A stretch of DNA of 37,105 nucleotides from Anaeromyxobacter sp. PSR-1. GTDB taxonomy: Bacteria; Myxococcota; Myxococcia; Myxococcales; Anaeromyxobacteraceae. The stretch spans positions 1 through 37,105 of the forward strand of contig NZ_BAZG01000028.1 in NCBI RefSeq assembly GCF_000964525.1, given 5' to 3'. Below are positions 29,090-37,105 of the stretch, piece after piece (position 1 is the first letter of the stretch; every line of letters begins with the position of its first letter). The position numbers and the translations under genes were made by a program. The notes under the pieces are model-generated. The model made no database searches, had not been told where the DNA came from, and saw only the letters and a program-made list of their open reading frames with translations.

Positions 29090-31786
29090 ATGAAGACCGA
29101 CCTCGCGCTCTCCTCGTCCGCGCTCGACGAGCTCGTCCTCCAGGCGCAGAAGCCCTCCCGCTACGTCGGCGCCGAGTTCGGCGCGGTGGTGAAGGACCTC
29201 TCCGCCGCCCGCGTCCGCTTCGCCCTGGCGTTCCCCGACACCTACGAGGTCGGGATGTCCAACCTGGGCTTCCGGCTGCTGTACCACCTGCTCAACGACC
29301 GGCCGGAGATCGCCTGCGAGCGCGTCTTCCTGCCGTGGCCGGACATGGAGGGCATGCTCCGCGCGCGCGGCCTCCCGCTGTTCACGCTCGAGTCGCGGGC
29401 GGCGGTGCGCGGGTTCGACGTGCTCGGCATCACGCTCCAGTTCGAGCTCGCCTACACGAGCGCGCTCGCCATGCTGGACCTCGCCGGCATCCCGCTGCTC
29501 GCGCGCGAGCGCGGCGACGAGGACCCGCTGGTGCTGGGCGGCGGCCCGTGCGCGTTCAACCCGGAGCCGGTGGCGGACTTCTTCGACGCGTTCGCGGTGG
29601 GCGAGGGCGAGGAGGTCGCGCTGGAGATCGCCGACGCGGTCGCGGAGAGCGGCTTCCGCCGCGGCGGCGCGACGCGCCCGGAGCTGCTCCGGCGCCTGGC
29701 GCGCATCCCGGGCGTCTACGTGCCCTCGCTGTTCGCGCCGCGCTACGACCCGGTCTCGCGCACGCTCGCCGCCATCGAGCCGCTCCTGCCCGGCTACGAG
29801 AAGGTCGAGCGTCGGGTGATGCCGGACCTGAACGCGCTCCCGACCAGCGCGTACACCCGCCCGCTCGTCCCGTTCATGCAGACGGTGCACGACCGCCTCC
29901 CCATCGAGCTGCAGCGCGGCTGCACCCGCGGCTGCCGCTTCTGCCAGGTCGGCATGATCACGCGCCCGACCCGGCAGCGCGATCCGAAGCAGGTGCTGGC
30001 GCTCGCCGAGACCGGCCTGCGCGCCTCCGGCTACGAGGAGGTGGGGCTGCTCTCGCTGTCCTCGGGCGACTACGGCGCGCTGAACGGGCTGCTCGACGAC
30101 TTCCTGGCGCGCTGGGAGGGCGAGCGGATCGCCATGAGCCTGCCCTCGCTCCGCACCGAGACGATGAACGAGGCGCTCGCGCAGAAGATCGCCCGCATCC
30201 GCAAGACCGGCTTCACGCTCGCGCCGGAGGCCGCCACCGAGCGCATGCGCGCGGTGATCAACAAGGGCAACCGCGAGGAGGACCTCCTCCGGGCGGCCGA
30301 GTCGATCTTCGGGAACGGCTGGTCGCTCCTGAAGCTCTACTTCATGATCGGGCTCCCCGAGGAGCGCGACGAGGACGTGGTGGCCATCGCCGAGCTGGCG
30401 AAGCGCTGCCTCGCCGCCGCGCGCCGCGTGCTGCCCAAGGGCGAGGGCTCGCCGTCCATCCACCTCGGCGCGTCCACCTTCGTGCCGAAGCCGTTCACGC
30501 CGTTCCAGTGGGAGCCGATGATCCCGCCCGAGGAGACGCGGCGCCGGCAGGCGCTCGTCACCGCGGCGCTGGGCGGCCGGAACGGCGCGATCCAGTTCAA
30601 GCCGCACGACTCGCGGCAGTCGTCGATCGAGGGCGCGCTCGCGCTCGGGGATCGCCGCGTCGGCACCGCGGTGCTCGCCGCCTACCGCCGCGGCCAGCGC
30701 CTCGACGGCTGGAGCGAGTGGTTCGACGAGCGGAACTGGCTCGAGGCGTTCGCGGAGTGTGAGCGCGAGCACGGCGTCGGGCTGGACTGGTTCGCGCACC
30801 GCCGCCGGCGCCTCGACGAGGTGCTGCCCTGGGAGCGCATCGACTGCGGCGTCACCAAGGCCTACCTCCAGAAGCAGCTCGCGGCGGCCCGCAACCTCGC
30901 CGAGGTGGCCGACTGCGTGCTCGAGCCGTGCACCGTGTGCGGCGCCTGCGACTACGACGTCGTGAAGAACCGCACCTACGAGGCGAAGGACTACGTCCCG
31001 GAGCCCCCGCGTCCGCCGCGCCCGGCCGATCCGCCGGTCCGGACGTTGGTGCGCGTCCGCTACGCGAAGCTCGGGCGGCTCGTGGCGCTCTCGCACCTCG
31101 AGACCATGCACGCCCTGCTCCGGGCCGTCCGGCGCGCCGGGCTGCCGGTGGCGTACTCGCAGGGCTACCACCCGAAGCCGCGCGTCTCGTTCGGTCCGGC
31201 GCTGCCGGTCGGCCTGGAGAGCCTGTGCGAGCACCTGGATCTCGATCTCCTCGGCGCGGTTGACCCGCAGGAGGTCCTGGCGCGGCTCGCCCCCGAGCTC
31301 CCGGAAGGGCTGAAGGTGCAGGAGGCCCACGTCCTCGACGCGCACGCCCCGTCGATCTCCGAGGCGCAGCGGGCCGTCCATTACCGCGCCGAGTTTCCTC
31401 GGGAAACCTGGGACGAGGCGACCCTCGAGGCGCGGGTCGCCGCGTTCCGCGACGCAGATCAGTCGGTCGTGACCCGCGCGGCGCCGCCCAGGCCCCGCGG
31501 AAAGGGCCGGGGCCAGAAGGTCGCAGCACGGAAGCAAAGAGAGATAGACTTGAAGGACATCGTGACCCACCTCGCGGTCGAGGGCCCGGGGACGGTCGCG
31601 TTCAGCTTGCGGGCGGATCCGTCCGGGAGCGCCAAGCCAGCCGAGGTGCTGGGGGCGATCTTCGGAGAAGACGGCACGCCGCCCCGGGGAGTGAAGGTTT
31701 TGAAGGAGGGCGTGAGCTTCGCGAGGAGCGGGCATGGACGGCCGGAGCCGAGCCAGCCCCGCGCGCCTCGCTACCTCGACGCCTGA
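29090..31786 (+). CDS. B12-binding-like radical SAM protein fused to a TIGR03936 domain
   Basis: The 898-residue protein combines two families usually named TIGR03960 (radical SAM) and TIGR03936 (radical-SAM-associated, DUF2344). The N-terminal part (about 20-230) is a cobalamin-binding-like fold (FPDTYEVGMSNLGFRLLYHLLN, LGGGPCAFNPEPVADFFDAFAVGEGEE). The radical SAM core has the CTRGCRFC cluster motif (Cys 278, 282, 285) and downstream IAMSLPSLRTE/GFTLAPEAATERMR. A Cys cluster near 614-620 (CTVCGAC) follows, and the second domain begins about 648 (VRVRYAKLGRLVALSHLE, YSQGYHPKPRVSFGPALPVG). Its activity is not established; conserved association with RNase E/G and ribosomal genes hints at RNA or ribosome modification. 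Here too RNase E/G is next. The ATG follows GAAGGGA. Confidence 0.93.
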   Translation: MKTDLALSSSALDELVLQAQKPSRYVGAEFGAVVKDLSAARVRFALAFPDTYEVGMSNLGFRLLYHLLNDRPEIACERVFLPWPDMEGMLRARGLPLFTLESRAAVRGFDVLGITLQFELAYTSALAMLDLAGIPLLARERGDEDPLVLGGGPCAFNPEPVADFFDAFAVGEGEEVALEIADAVAESGFRRGGATRPELLRRLARIPGVYVPSLFAPRYDPVSRTLAAIEPLLPGYEKVERRVMPDLNALPTSAYTRPLVPFMQTVHDRLPIELQRGCTRGCRFCQVGMITRPTRQRDPKQVLALAETGLRASGYEEVGLLSLSSGDYGALNGLLDDFLARWEGERIAMSLPSLRTETMNEALAQKIARIRKTGFTLAPEAATERMRAVINKGNREEDLLRAAESIFGNGWSLLKLYFMIGLPEERDEDVVAIAELAKRCLAAARRVLPKGEGSPSIHLGASTFVPKPFTPFQWEPMIPPEETRRRQALVTAALGGRNGAIQFKPHDSRQSSIEGALALGDRRVGTAVLAAYRRGQRLDGWSEWFDERNWLEAFAECEREHGVGLDWFAHRRRRLDEVLPWERIDCGVTKAYLQKQLAAARNLAEVADCVLEPCTVCGACDYDVVKNRTYEAKDYVPEPPRPPRPADPPVRTLVRVRYAKLGRLVALSHLETMHALLRAVRRAGLPVAYSQGYHPKPRVSFGPALPVGLESLCEHLDLDLLGAVDPQEVLARLAPELPEGLKVQEAHVLDAHAPSISEAQRAVHYRAEFPRETWDEATLEARVAAFRDADQSVVTRAAPPRPRGKGRGQKVAARKQREIDLKDIVTHLAVEGPGTVAFSLRADPSGSAKPAEVLGAIFGEDGTPPRGVKVLKEGVSFARSGHGRPEPSQPRAPRYLDA

Positions 31787-31930
31787 ACGTACGACGCGCC
31801 CCGCCGGTGCCGCGCACGAAACGCGGCCGCCGGGCGCGAGGAGACGCGAAGCTTTGAGCGCCAGCTCGACAGCAGATCCGACCCTCCCGGCTCCACCGGG
31901 ACGGCCGCGATCGTGGCCCGCCGCTAGGGG

Positions 31931-31966
31931 CCTCGCTCTCCCCGCGCCTGAACGGGGCGAGAGAGG
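31931..31966 (+). promoter_or_regulatory. Leader hairpin covering the ribosome binding site of the RNase E/G gene
   Basis: Arms 31931-31944 (CCTCGCTCTCCCCG) and 31953-31966 (CGGGGCGAGAGAGG) pair at 12 of 14 positions with an 8-base loop. The right arm contains the GAGAGAGG that acts as Shine-Dalgarno for the ATG at 31973. Folding would block translation. E. coli rne mRNA is known to be feedback-regulated through 5' leader hairpins; the analogy here is inference. Confidence 0.6.
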
Positions 31967-31972
31967 ACCATC

Positions 31973-34578
31973 ATGGCGGGCAACAGCATCCTCGTGATCA
32001 ACGCGGCAGGCGCCGAGACGCGCGTCGCGCTGGTCGAGAACGGGACGATCCACGAGTACTACCTCGAGCGGAAGCGCGAGAAGGGGATCGTCGGGAACAT
32101 CTACAAGGGCAGGGTGGTCCGCGTGCTCCCCGGCATGCAGGCCGCCTTCGTGGACATCGGCCTGGAGAAGGCGGCGTTCCTGTACGTCGGCGACGTGTAC
32201 GGGGATCCGGACTTCTCCGAGGAGTTCGAGCTCACCGAGGGCGAGCACCGCGCCGAGGTGACCGACGTGCCGAGCGAGCAGGAGGCCGAGGAGGCCGAGC
32301 TGCGCGCGCGGACGGCGCCGGCCGAGCCCGCACCCGCGCCCGCGGCGGCCGAGGCTTCACCAAGCGTGGAGGTCGCTCCGGCGGCCGCGCCCGCCGAGGC
32401 GGCGCAGGGCGAGGCCGCGCCGGCCGAGGCGGCTCCGGTCGAGCCCGCCCCCGCCGACGCGGCGCCGGTGGAGGCGGCGCAGGCCGAGCCCGCCGCCGAG
32501 GAGCCGCCGCCCGCGCCGCTCACGCCCATCGCGCTCACGCAGGAGATCGGCATGGCGCCGGTGCCGGCGATCCCGGGCCTCCGGTGCCGCCGCTCGCCGA
32601 CGCGCCCGCGGCCGAGCCCGCCGCCGCCGCGCCTGCGGAGGCGGTGACCCCGGCCGCCGAGCCGGCCGAGCCCCCCGCTCCGGCCGCCGAGGCCGCGCCG
32701 GCGGAGACCGCGCCGGCGGAGACCGCGCCGGCGGAGACCGCGCCGGCGGAGACCGCGCCGGCGACCGAGGCCGCCCTGGCCGCCCCGGCCCAGCCCGAGA
32801 AGGACCGCATCCAGGCGCCCGCGCGCGACGCCGCGCGCGAGGCCCGCGGCGACCGCGAGCGCGATCGCGGCGACCGCCGCCGCGACGAGCGCGGCCGGCG
32901 CGACGGGCGCGAGGGCCGCGAAGGGCGGGAGGGCCGCGAGGGCCGCGAGGGCCGCGACCGCAACGGCCGGAACGGCCGCGAGGAGAAGCGCACCAAGGAG
33001 GCGAAGAACATCCAGGACCTCCTGAAGGAGGGCCAGGAGGTCATCGTCCAGGTCGCGAAGGATCCGATCGGCACCAAGGGCGCCCGCATCACCAGCCACA
33101 TCTCGCTGCCCGGCCGGCACCTCGTGTTCATGCCGACGGTGGACCACATCGGCATCTCGCGGCGGATCGAGAAGGACGGCGAGCGCCGCCGGCTCCGCGA
33201 GATCGTGGACCGCATGCGCCCCGAGGGCACCGGCTTCATCGTGCGGACGGTGGCGGAGAACGTCGAGGCGGCCAAGCTCGAGGCGGACATCCGCTTCCTC
33301 ATCCAGGTGTGGAACGAGATCATCCGCACCAAGGACAAGGTCTCGGCGCCCGCGCTGCTGCACGGCGACCTCGACCTCATCCTGCGCGCCACGCGCGACC
33401 TGTTCACCGCGGAGGTGGGCAAGCTCGTCATCGACGACCGCGACGAGTACGAGCGGATCCTGCGCTTCGTGCACGATCAGGCGCCGCACCTCGAGTCGCA
33501 GATCGAGTCCTACCAGGGCGAGGAGCCGATCTTCGACGCCTACGGGATCGAGCAGGAGCTGAAGCGCGCGGCGCAGCGCAAGGTGTGGCTCAAGTCCGGC
33601 GGCTACATCATCATGGACCAGGCCGAGGCGCTCACGGCCATCGACGTCAACTCGGGCCGCTACGTCGGCAAGAAGAACCTCGAGGAGACGATCACCAAGA
33701 TCAACGTCGAGGCCGCCAAGGAGATCGTCTACCAGCTGCGCCTGCGCAACATCGGCGGCATCATCATCATCGACTTCATCGACATGGACAAACCCCAGAA
33801 CCGCGACAAGGTCTTCAAGGCCTTGCAGGACGCGCTGGGGCGGGACAAGGCCAAGACCAACGTCCTGAAGATCTCCGAGCTCGGCCTCGTCGAGATGACG
33901 CGCAAGCGCGTGCGCGAGTCGGTGACGCGGGTGATGAACGAGCCGTGCCCGTACTGCGACGGCCGCGGGCACGTGAAGTCCAAGATCACCATCGCCTACG
34001 AGATCTTCCGCGAGATCCGGCGCGAGGCGCCGCACTTCCCCGAGCCGGTGCTGGTCGTGAACTCCCACCCGGAGGTCGCGCGCATCCTGCAGGGCGCGGA
34101 GCGCGAGGAGCTCCGCTACCTGATGGATCGCTTCAACAAGACCATCCAGGTGAAGCCGCAGTCCGGCTACCACCAGGAGCAGTTCGACATCTACGGCCGG
34201 CAGGAACGCGCCGAGCAGGGCGGCGGCGCGGGCGGCGGCGGTGGAGGTGGCGGTGGAGGTGGCGGCGGCTCCGGCGGCGGTGGCGGTGGCGGCGGCCGGG
34301 ATCGGGATCGCGGCCGCGGCCGCGACCGGCGCGGCGGGCGCGGCGAGCGGAACGAGCGCGGCGAGCGGAACGAGCGCGGCGAGCGGAACGACCGCAACGA
34401 GCGCGGCGAGCGCAACGATCGTGGCGAGCGCAACGACCGCGGCGAGCGGAGCGACCGCGGCGACCGCGGCGACCGTGGCGAGCGGGGCGAGCGCGGGCAG
34501 CGCGAGGAGCGCGGCGAGCGCGGCGGCGAGCCGCGCACGGCGCCCGAGGCACCGGCGCAGGGCGGCGAGAAGGCCTGA
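31973..34578 (+). CDS. rng: Ribonuclease E/G family endoribonuclease, with apparent single-base deletion
   Basis: Processes rRNA and mRNA 5' monophosphate ends. The start is MAGNSILVINAAGAETRVAL. The first half of an S1 domain is KGIVGNIYKGRVVRVLPGMQAAFVDIGLEKAAFL. A low-complexity insertion of about 255 residues follows (Ala/Pro/Glu then Arg/Gly/Asp/Glu). The S1 resumes with EGQEVIVQVAKDPIGTKGARIT. The catalytic region has AIDVNSGRY and IIIIDFIDM (the two metal-binding Asp), and the zinc link CPYCDGRG is present. The tail is poly-Gly then Gly-Glu-Arg-Asn/Asp repeats. The first frame ends at 32647; the rest is read one frame away. One extra C in the CC run at 32581-32582 would restore a protein of about 868 residues. 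The break is inside the insertion. Normal RNase G is about 490 residues. Confidence 0.9.
32695..32766 (+). repeat. 15-bp tandem repeat inside the RNase E/G insertion
   Basis: Four exact copies of a 15-bp unit (GCGCCGGCGGAGACC) begin at 32695, 32710, 32725 and 32740, followed by a partial copy to 32766. They encode APAET repeats within the disordered segment. The copy number could vary between strains without breaking the frame. Confidence 0.9.
34219..34572 (+). repeat. Poly-Gly and Gly-Glu-Arg-rich repeat tail of RNase E/G
   Basis: 34219-34300 encodes a run of more than 20 glycines broken by one Ser, using mixed GGC/GGT/GGA codons. 34330-34530 encodes imperfect tandem repeats of Gly-Glu-Arg-Asn/Asp/Ser-Asp/Glu-Arg built from 12- and 15-base units. 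Such RGG-like tails are intrinsically disordered. Confidence 0.85.
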
Positions 34579-34586
34579 GGCGGGCC

Positions 34587-35906
34587 GTGCCGGCGCGCCT
34601 CGACCAGGGCTCGGGGGTGGCGAGGGTGGAGCGCGAGCTCCGCTTCGCCAGCACCGCGCTCCGGCTGGCGCTGCGCGTGGTGGAGGGCGAGACCGTGCGC
34701 CTGCGCGCGATGGCCCTCACCTACATCTCGCTGTTCGCGCTGGTGCCGGCGCTGGTGGTGGCGTTCTCGGTGGTGCAGGCGTTCACCGGGATGGACGCCA
34801 TCTCCAGCCGCGTCCACGACTTTCTCATCCAGAACCTGGCGGTGGGCGCCCGCTCGTCCATCGAGCCGTACCTGGATCGCTTCATCCGGAACGCGCACGC
34901 CACCAGCGCGGGCGTGGTGGGCGGCGCGCTGCTGGTCTGGTCGGCGGTGACGCTGTTCACCAACGTCGATCACGCGGTGAACGACGTCTGGGGGATCCGG
35001 CGCCGCCGCAGCGTCACGCAGCAGGCGGTCACCTACTGGGTGGGCCTCACGCTCGGCCCCATCCTGCTCGCGGCGTCCACCACGCTCGGCGCGTACACGC
35101 AGACGCTGCTCGCCAACACCGGCGTGCGCGCGCTGGTGGTGCTGAGCGGCACGCTGCTCAACTGCGCGTTCTTCGCCACGCTCTACCAGATCGTCCCGAA
35201 CACGCGCGTGAAGCTCCGCGCGGCCGTGGTGGGCGGCGTCGCGGCGGGCGTGGCCTGGGACGTCGCGAAGTGGGGCTACGCGTTCGTGGTCGCCCGCATC
35301 TTCAAGTACCACGCGATCTACGGCTCGGTGGCGGCGGTCCCGATCTTCCTGTTCTGGCTGTTCGTCTCCTGGACCATCGTGCTGTTCGGGGCCCGGCTCG
35401 CGTACGTGGTGCAGTACGCGCGGACGCTCATGTCGCCCGCCCCGCGCGCCGACTCGGCCATCGCGCGCGAGATCCTGGCCGGCCGGACCCTGCTGCTGGT
35501 CGCGCAGGCGTTCGACCGCGGCGACGACGCGCCGGACCCCGGCGACGTGGCCGCGCGGCTCGGAGCGACCCCCGAGGAGGCGAGCGAGGCCCTGGGCGCG
35601 CTCCGCCTGAGGGGCATCGTGGTGTCGCTGGCCGACGGCGGGCTCGTGCCCGCCCGGCCGCTGGAGAAGATCACGCTCCTCGACGTCCGTCGGGCGGTGT
35701 CCGGGCGGGAAGCGCGGCCGGACGAGCGCGGCATCCTGTCGGAAATACTGACGGATCTGGAAGCGAAGGCCGCCGGGCAGCTCGACGCGGTCACGTTCCG
35801 GGAGCTGTGCGACCGGGAGCGCGCCCGCGAGGCCGGCCATCGTGCCCCGGGAACGGGTGCCTCTGAAGGGGTGGATCCGACCGCCGCAGGCGACGCGCGC
35901 GCGTGA
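34587..35906 (+). CDS. YihY/BrkB family membrane protein with C-terminal helical domain
   Basis: The 439-residue inner-membrane protein has the family pattern RLRAMALTYISLFALVPALVVAFSVVQAF, then about six membrane helices and the conserved end YGSVAAVPIFLFWLFVSWTIVLFGARLAYVVQYA (to about residue 285). Its cellular role is unclear (older names BrkB or 'RNase BN' were misassigned). Beyond the membrane part, about 150 residues form a soluble domain (REILAGRTLLLVAQAFDRGD, DVAARLGATPEEASEALGALRLRGIVV) that looks like a winged helix. The GTG at 34587 is chosen because GAGG lies about nine bases upstream, overlapping the RNase E/G stop; GTGs at 34617 and 34626 are alternatives. Confidence 0.92.
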   Translation: MPARLDQGSGVARVERELRFASTALRLALRVVEGETVRLRAMALTYISLFALVPALVVAFSVVQAFTGMDAISSRVHDFLIQNLAVGARSSIEPYLDRFIRNAHATSAGVVGGALLVWSAVTLFTNVDHAVNDVWGIRRRRSVTQQAVTYWVGLTLGPILLAASTTLGAYTQTLLANTGVRALVVLSGTLLNCAFFATLYQIVPNTRVKLRAAVVGGVAAGVAWDVAKWGYAFVVARIFKYHAIYGSVAAVPIFLFWLFVSWTIVLFGARLAYVVQYARTLMSPAPRADSAIAREILAGRTLLLVAQAFDRGDDAPDPGDVAARLGATPEEASEALGALRLRGIVVSLADGGLVPARPLEKITLLDVRRAVSGREARPDERGILSEILTDLEAKAAGQLDAVTFRELCDRERAREAGHRAPGTGASEGVDPTAAGDARA

Positions 35907-35966
35907 GCGGAAGCGGATCCCCAGGTCGGGGTCCCGCCCACCCAGACGCGCATGCCCGTGGAACCC

Positions 35967-35995
35967 TTGCTGATTTCGGAGCCTTCGGCTAGGCT
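35967..35995 (+). promoter_or_regulatory. Sigma-70-type promoter of the IHF-like gene
   Basis: TTGCTG (35967-35972), a 17-base spacer and TAGGCT (35990-35995). Start point near 36002, giving a leader of about 50 bases. An inverted repeat GAGCC/GGCTC (35980-35984 and 35992-35996) overlaps the spacer and -10 and could be an operator. Confidence 0.55.
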
Positions 35996-36051
35996 CTCCC
36001 CATCCCGAGCGGCTTTCCAAGGGTGGGGGCCGTCAGCGAGCCGGAGTCCCG

Positions 36052-36402
36052 ATGCTGAAGTCGGATCTCATCAACATCCTCGTCGTGAAGCGCGGTGTGA
36101 CCCAGAAGCAGGCCGAGGCCACCATCGAGACGATCTTCGACTCGATGAAGGACGCGCTCTGCAAGGGAGAGAACATCGAGATCCGCGGGCTTGGCGCGTT
36201 CCACGTCAAGCACTACGACGGCTACCAGGGGCGCAACCCCAAGACCGGAGAGGTGATTCCGGTGAAGCCGAAGCGCGGGATCCTGTTCCGCACCGGCAAG
36301 GAGCTGCGCGACCGCGTGAACCGGCCGGAGCTGGGTGGCGCGAAGCCATCCCAGCCGGAAGGCGAGGGCCAGGGCACGCCCCCGGTCGCCGCCGGCGCGT
36401 AA
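36052..36402 (+). CDS. ihfB: Integration host factor / HU-family DNA-binding protein
   Basis: The 116-residue protein starts MLKSDLINILVVKRGVTQKQAEATIETIFDSMKDAL and has the IHF beta-arm motif GRNPKTGEVIPVKPKRGILFRTGKELRDRVN, which inserts a proline into the DNA minor groove. Residues up to about 92 match IHF-beta type proteins. A 24-residue Gly/Pro/Gln tail is extra. It bends DNA and often assists sigma-54 promoters, though it is not adjacent to the gsp operon here. It is a monocistronic gene with its own promoter, convergent with the SctV gene. The alpha/beta subunit assignment is tentative. Confidence 0.93.
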   Translation: MLKSDLINILVVKRGVTQKQAEATIETIFDSMKDALCKGENIEIRGLGAFHVKHYDGYQGRNPKTGEVIPVKPKRGILFRTGKELRDRVNRPELGGAKPSQPEGEGQGTPPVAAGA

Positions 36403-36425
36403 CCGCGCGGCTTTGCTCGATGGTG

Positions 36426-36456
36426 GCGGGGTCGGGCCGCGAGGCCGCGACCCCGC
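36426..36456. terminator. Hairpin between convergent IHF-like and SctV-like genes
   Basis: GCGGGGTCG (36426-36434) pairs with CGACCCCGC (36448-36456), and inner GGCC/GGCC extend the stem with a one-base bulge around a GCGA loop. It fills most of the 69-base gap between the two stops. No T-tract is seen on either strand. Confidence 0.5.
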
Positions 36457-36471
36457 GCTGCGTTCCAGGGT

Positions 36472-37105
36472 TCAGGCTGCCAGCGCGACGCGCCCGAGCG
36501 GCCGGACCGTGAGCTCGGGCGGGAGCTCGTCGTAGGCGAGCACCGCCACGGCCGGCAGGCGGGGCGCGAGCAGGGTCCGGAGCGCCCGGCGGACGTCGGC
36601 GCTGGTCAGCACCACCGGCGGCGCCGCCTGCGCCTCCGCCTCGGCGCCGATGCGCTCCACCAGCTCCGCCGCCACGCGCGGATCGATCGCGAGCGCGTCG
36701 CCCGCGAGCCCCTCGCGGAGCATCTGCTCCGCGGCCGGATCCAGCAGCAGCGCGGCGAGCGGGCCCTCGCCCGCGTGGGCGTGCGCGAGGTGGCGGCGGA
36801 GCGCGCGCCGGGCGGCCTCGGCCAGCGCCGCCGGCCCGCGCCCCGCGCCGCCCGCCTCGAGCAGCGCCTCCAGGATCGTGCGCAGCGGCCGGATCGAGAC
36901 GCCCTCCTCCACGAGGCGCCGCAGCACCTCCGCGAGCAGCGCGGGCGGGAGCTGCCGGCTCGCCTCGCGGACCAGCGCCGGCGCGCCGGGCTCGAGCCCG
37001 TCGAGCAGCGCCTGCACCTCCTGCACGCCGACGAGCTGCGACGCGTTGCGGATCAGCGCCGCCGCGGCGGCCGCGAGCGCGCGATCCAGCGGGCCACGCA
37101 CCGCG
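36472..37105 (-). CDS. sctV: Type III secretion export gate protein, SctV type, C-terminal fragment
   Basis: The gene enters from the right edge; about 211 residues are visible. They match the cytoplasmic C-terminal domain of the FHIPEP family: NASQLVGVQEVQALLDGLE, LAEVLRRLVEEGVSIRPLRTILEAL, LLDPAAEQMLREGL, then PPVVLTSADVRRALRTLLAPRLPAVAVLAYDELPPELTVRPLGRV. The final block (TSADVRR...ELPPELTVRPLGRV) is the pattern of virulence-type SctV rather than flagellar FlhA. SctV forms the nonameric ring that receives substrates. The membrane half lies outside the window. Confidence 0.85.
   Translation of the reverse strand, partial: AVRGPLDRALAAAAAALIRNASQLVGVQEVQALLDGLEPGAPALVREASRQLPPALLAEVLRRLVEEGVSIRPLRTILEALLEAGGAGRGPAALAEAARRALRRHLAHAHAGEGPLAALLLDPAAEQMLREGLAGDALAIDPRVAAELVERIGAEAEAQAAPPVVLTSADVRRALRTLLAPRLPAVAVLAYDELPPELTVRPLGRVALAA

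Noticed and set aside
32560-32600. Programmed ribosomal frameshift in the RNase E/G gene.
   Set aside because: No slippery heptamer or obvious stimulatory structure at the junction; a one-base deletion in a C run is simpler.
36472-37105. Flagellar FlhA as identity of the right-edge gene.
   Set aside because: The final block (PPVVLTSADVRR and ELPPELTVRPLGRV) matches virulence-type SctV better than FlhA, and no flagellar gene is near.

Overview
This window comes from a very GC-rich bacterium. Codon third positions are almost all G or C, GTG and TTG starts are common, and stop/start overlaps of 1-4 bases are frequent. The gene content (membrane-anchored FtsY next to SMC, a complete Gsp type II secretion operon behind a sigma-54 promoter, a TIGR03960/TIGR03936 radical-SAM fusion beside RNase E/G, and an SctV-type protein) fits Myxococcota, most likely Anaeromyxobacter. 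That assignment is inference from gene content and composition, not from a marker search.

Layout. 1-4000 (minus): the 5' end of ftsY with its own promoter, a pair of REP-like palindromes, and smc. 4168-6651 (plus): an unusual multi-pass methyl-accepting chemotaxis-like transducer. 6673-20460 (minus): one continuous operon gspC-D-E-F-G-H-I-J-K-L-M-N. It encodes the inner-membrane platform, the ATPase, the major and minor pseudopilins and the outer-membrane secretin; the prepilin peptidase (GspO) is absent. The operon starts at a perfect -24/-12 (sigma-54) promoter. Just upstream are two 13-bp palindromes and then a gene for an NtrC-family enhancer-binding response regulator (20647-22080), together forming a compact regulator-enhancer-promoter module. 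22118-24253 (minus): a tiny Flp/class-III-like pilin candidate, rpmE (with promoter, leader hairpin and a clear intrinsic terminator) and rho (with promoter).

24510-36402 (plus): an unrecognised membrane protein with a degenerate receiver-like N-terminus, overlapping a type IV prepilin gene of lower GC; ligA and acylphosphatase; a radical-SAM fusion protein; an RNase E/G with a very large low-complexity insertion inside its S1 domain and an Arg/Gly/Glu-rich tail; a YihY/BrkB membrane protein; and an IHF/HU-family protein with a good sigma-70 promoter. 36472-37105 (minus): the C-terminal part of an SctV-type type III secretion export gate.

Two otherwise well-conserved genes, gspC and the RNase E/G gene, each carry an apparent single-base deletion in a G/C run. 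Sequence or assembly error is the simplest explanation, but real disruption cannot be excluded from the sequence alone. The most interesting element is the sigma-54/enhancer-binding-protein module that appears to control the whole type II secretion operon. Next are the receiver-like protein plus pilin pair, and the RNase E/G gene with a leader hairpin that covers its own ribosome binding site. No intergenic stretch longer than 300 bases is present; no rRNA, tRNA, CRISPR or insertion sequence was found.
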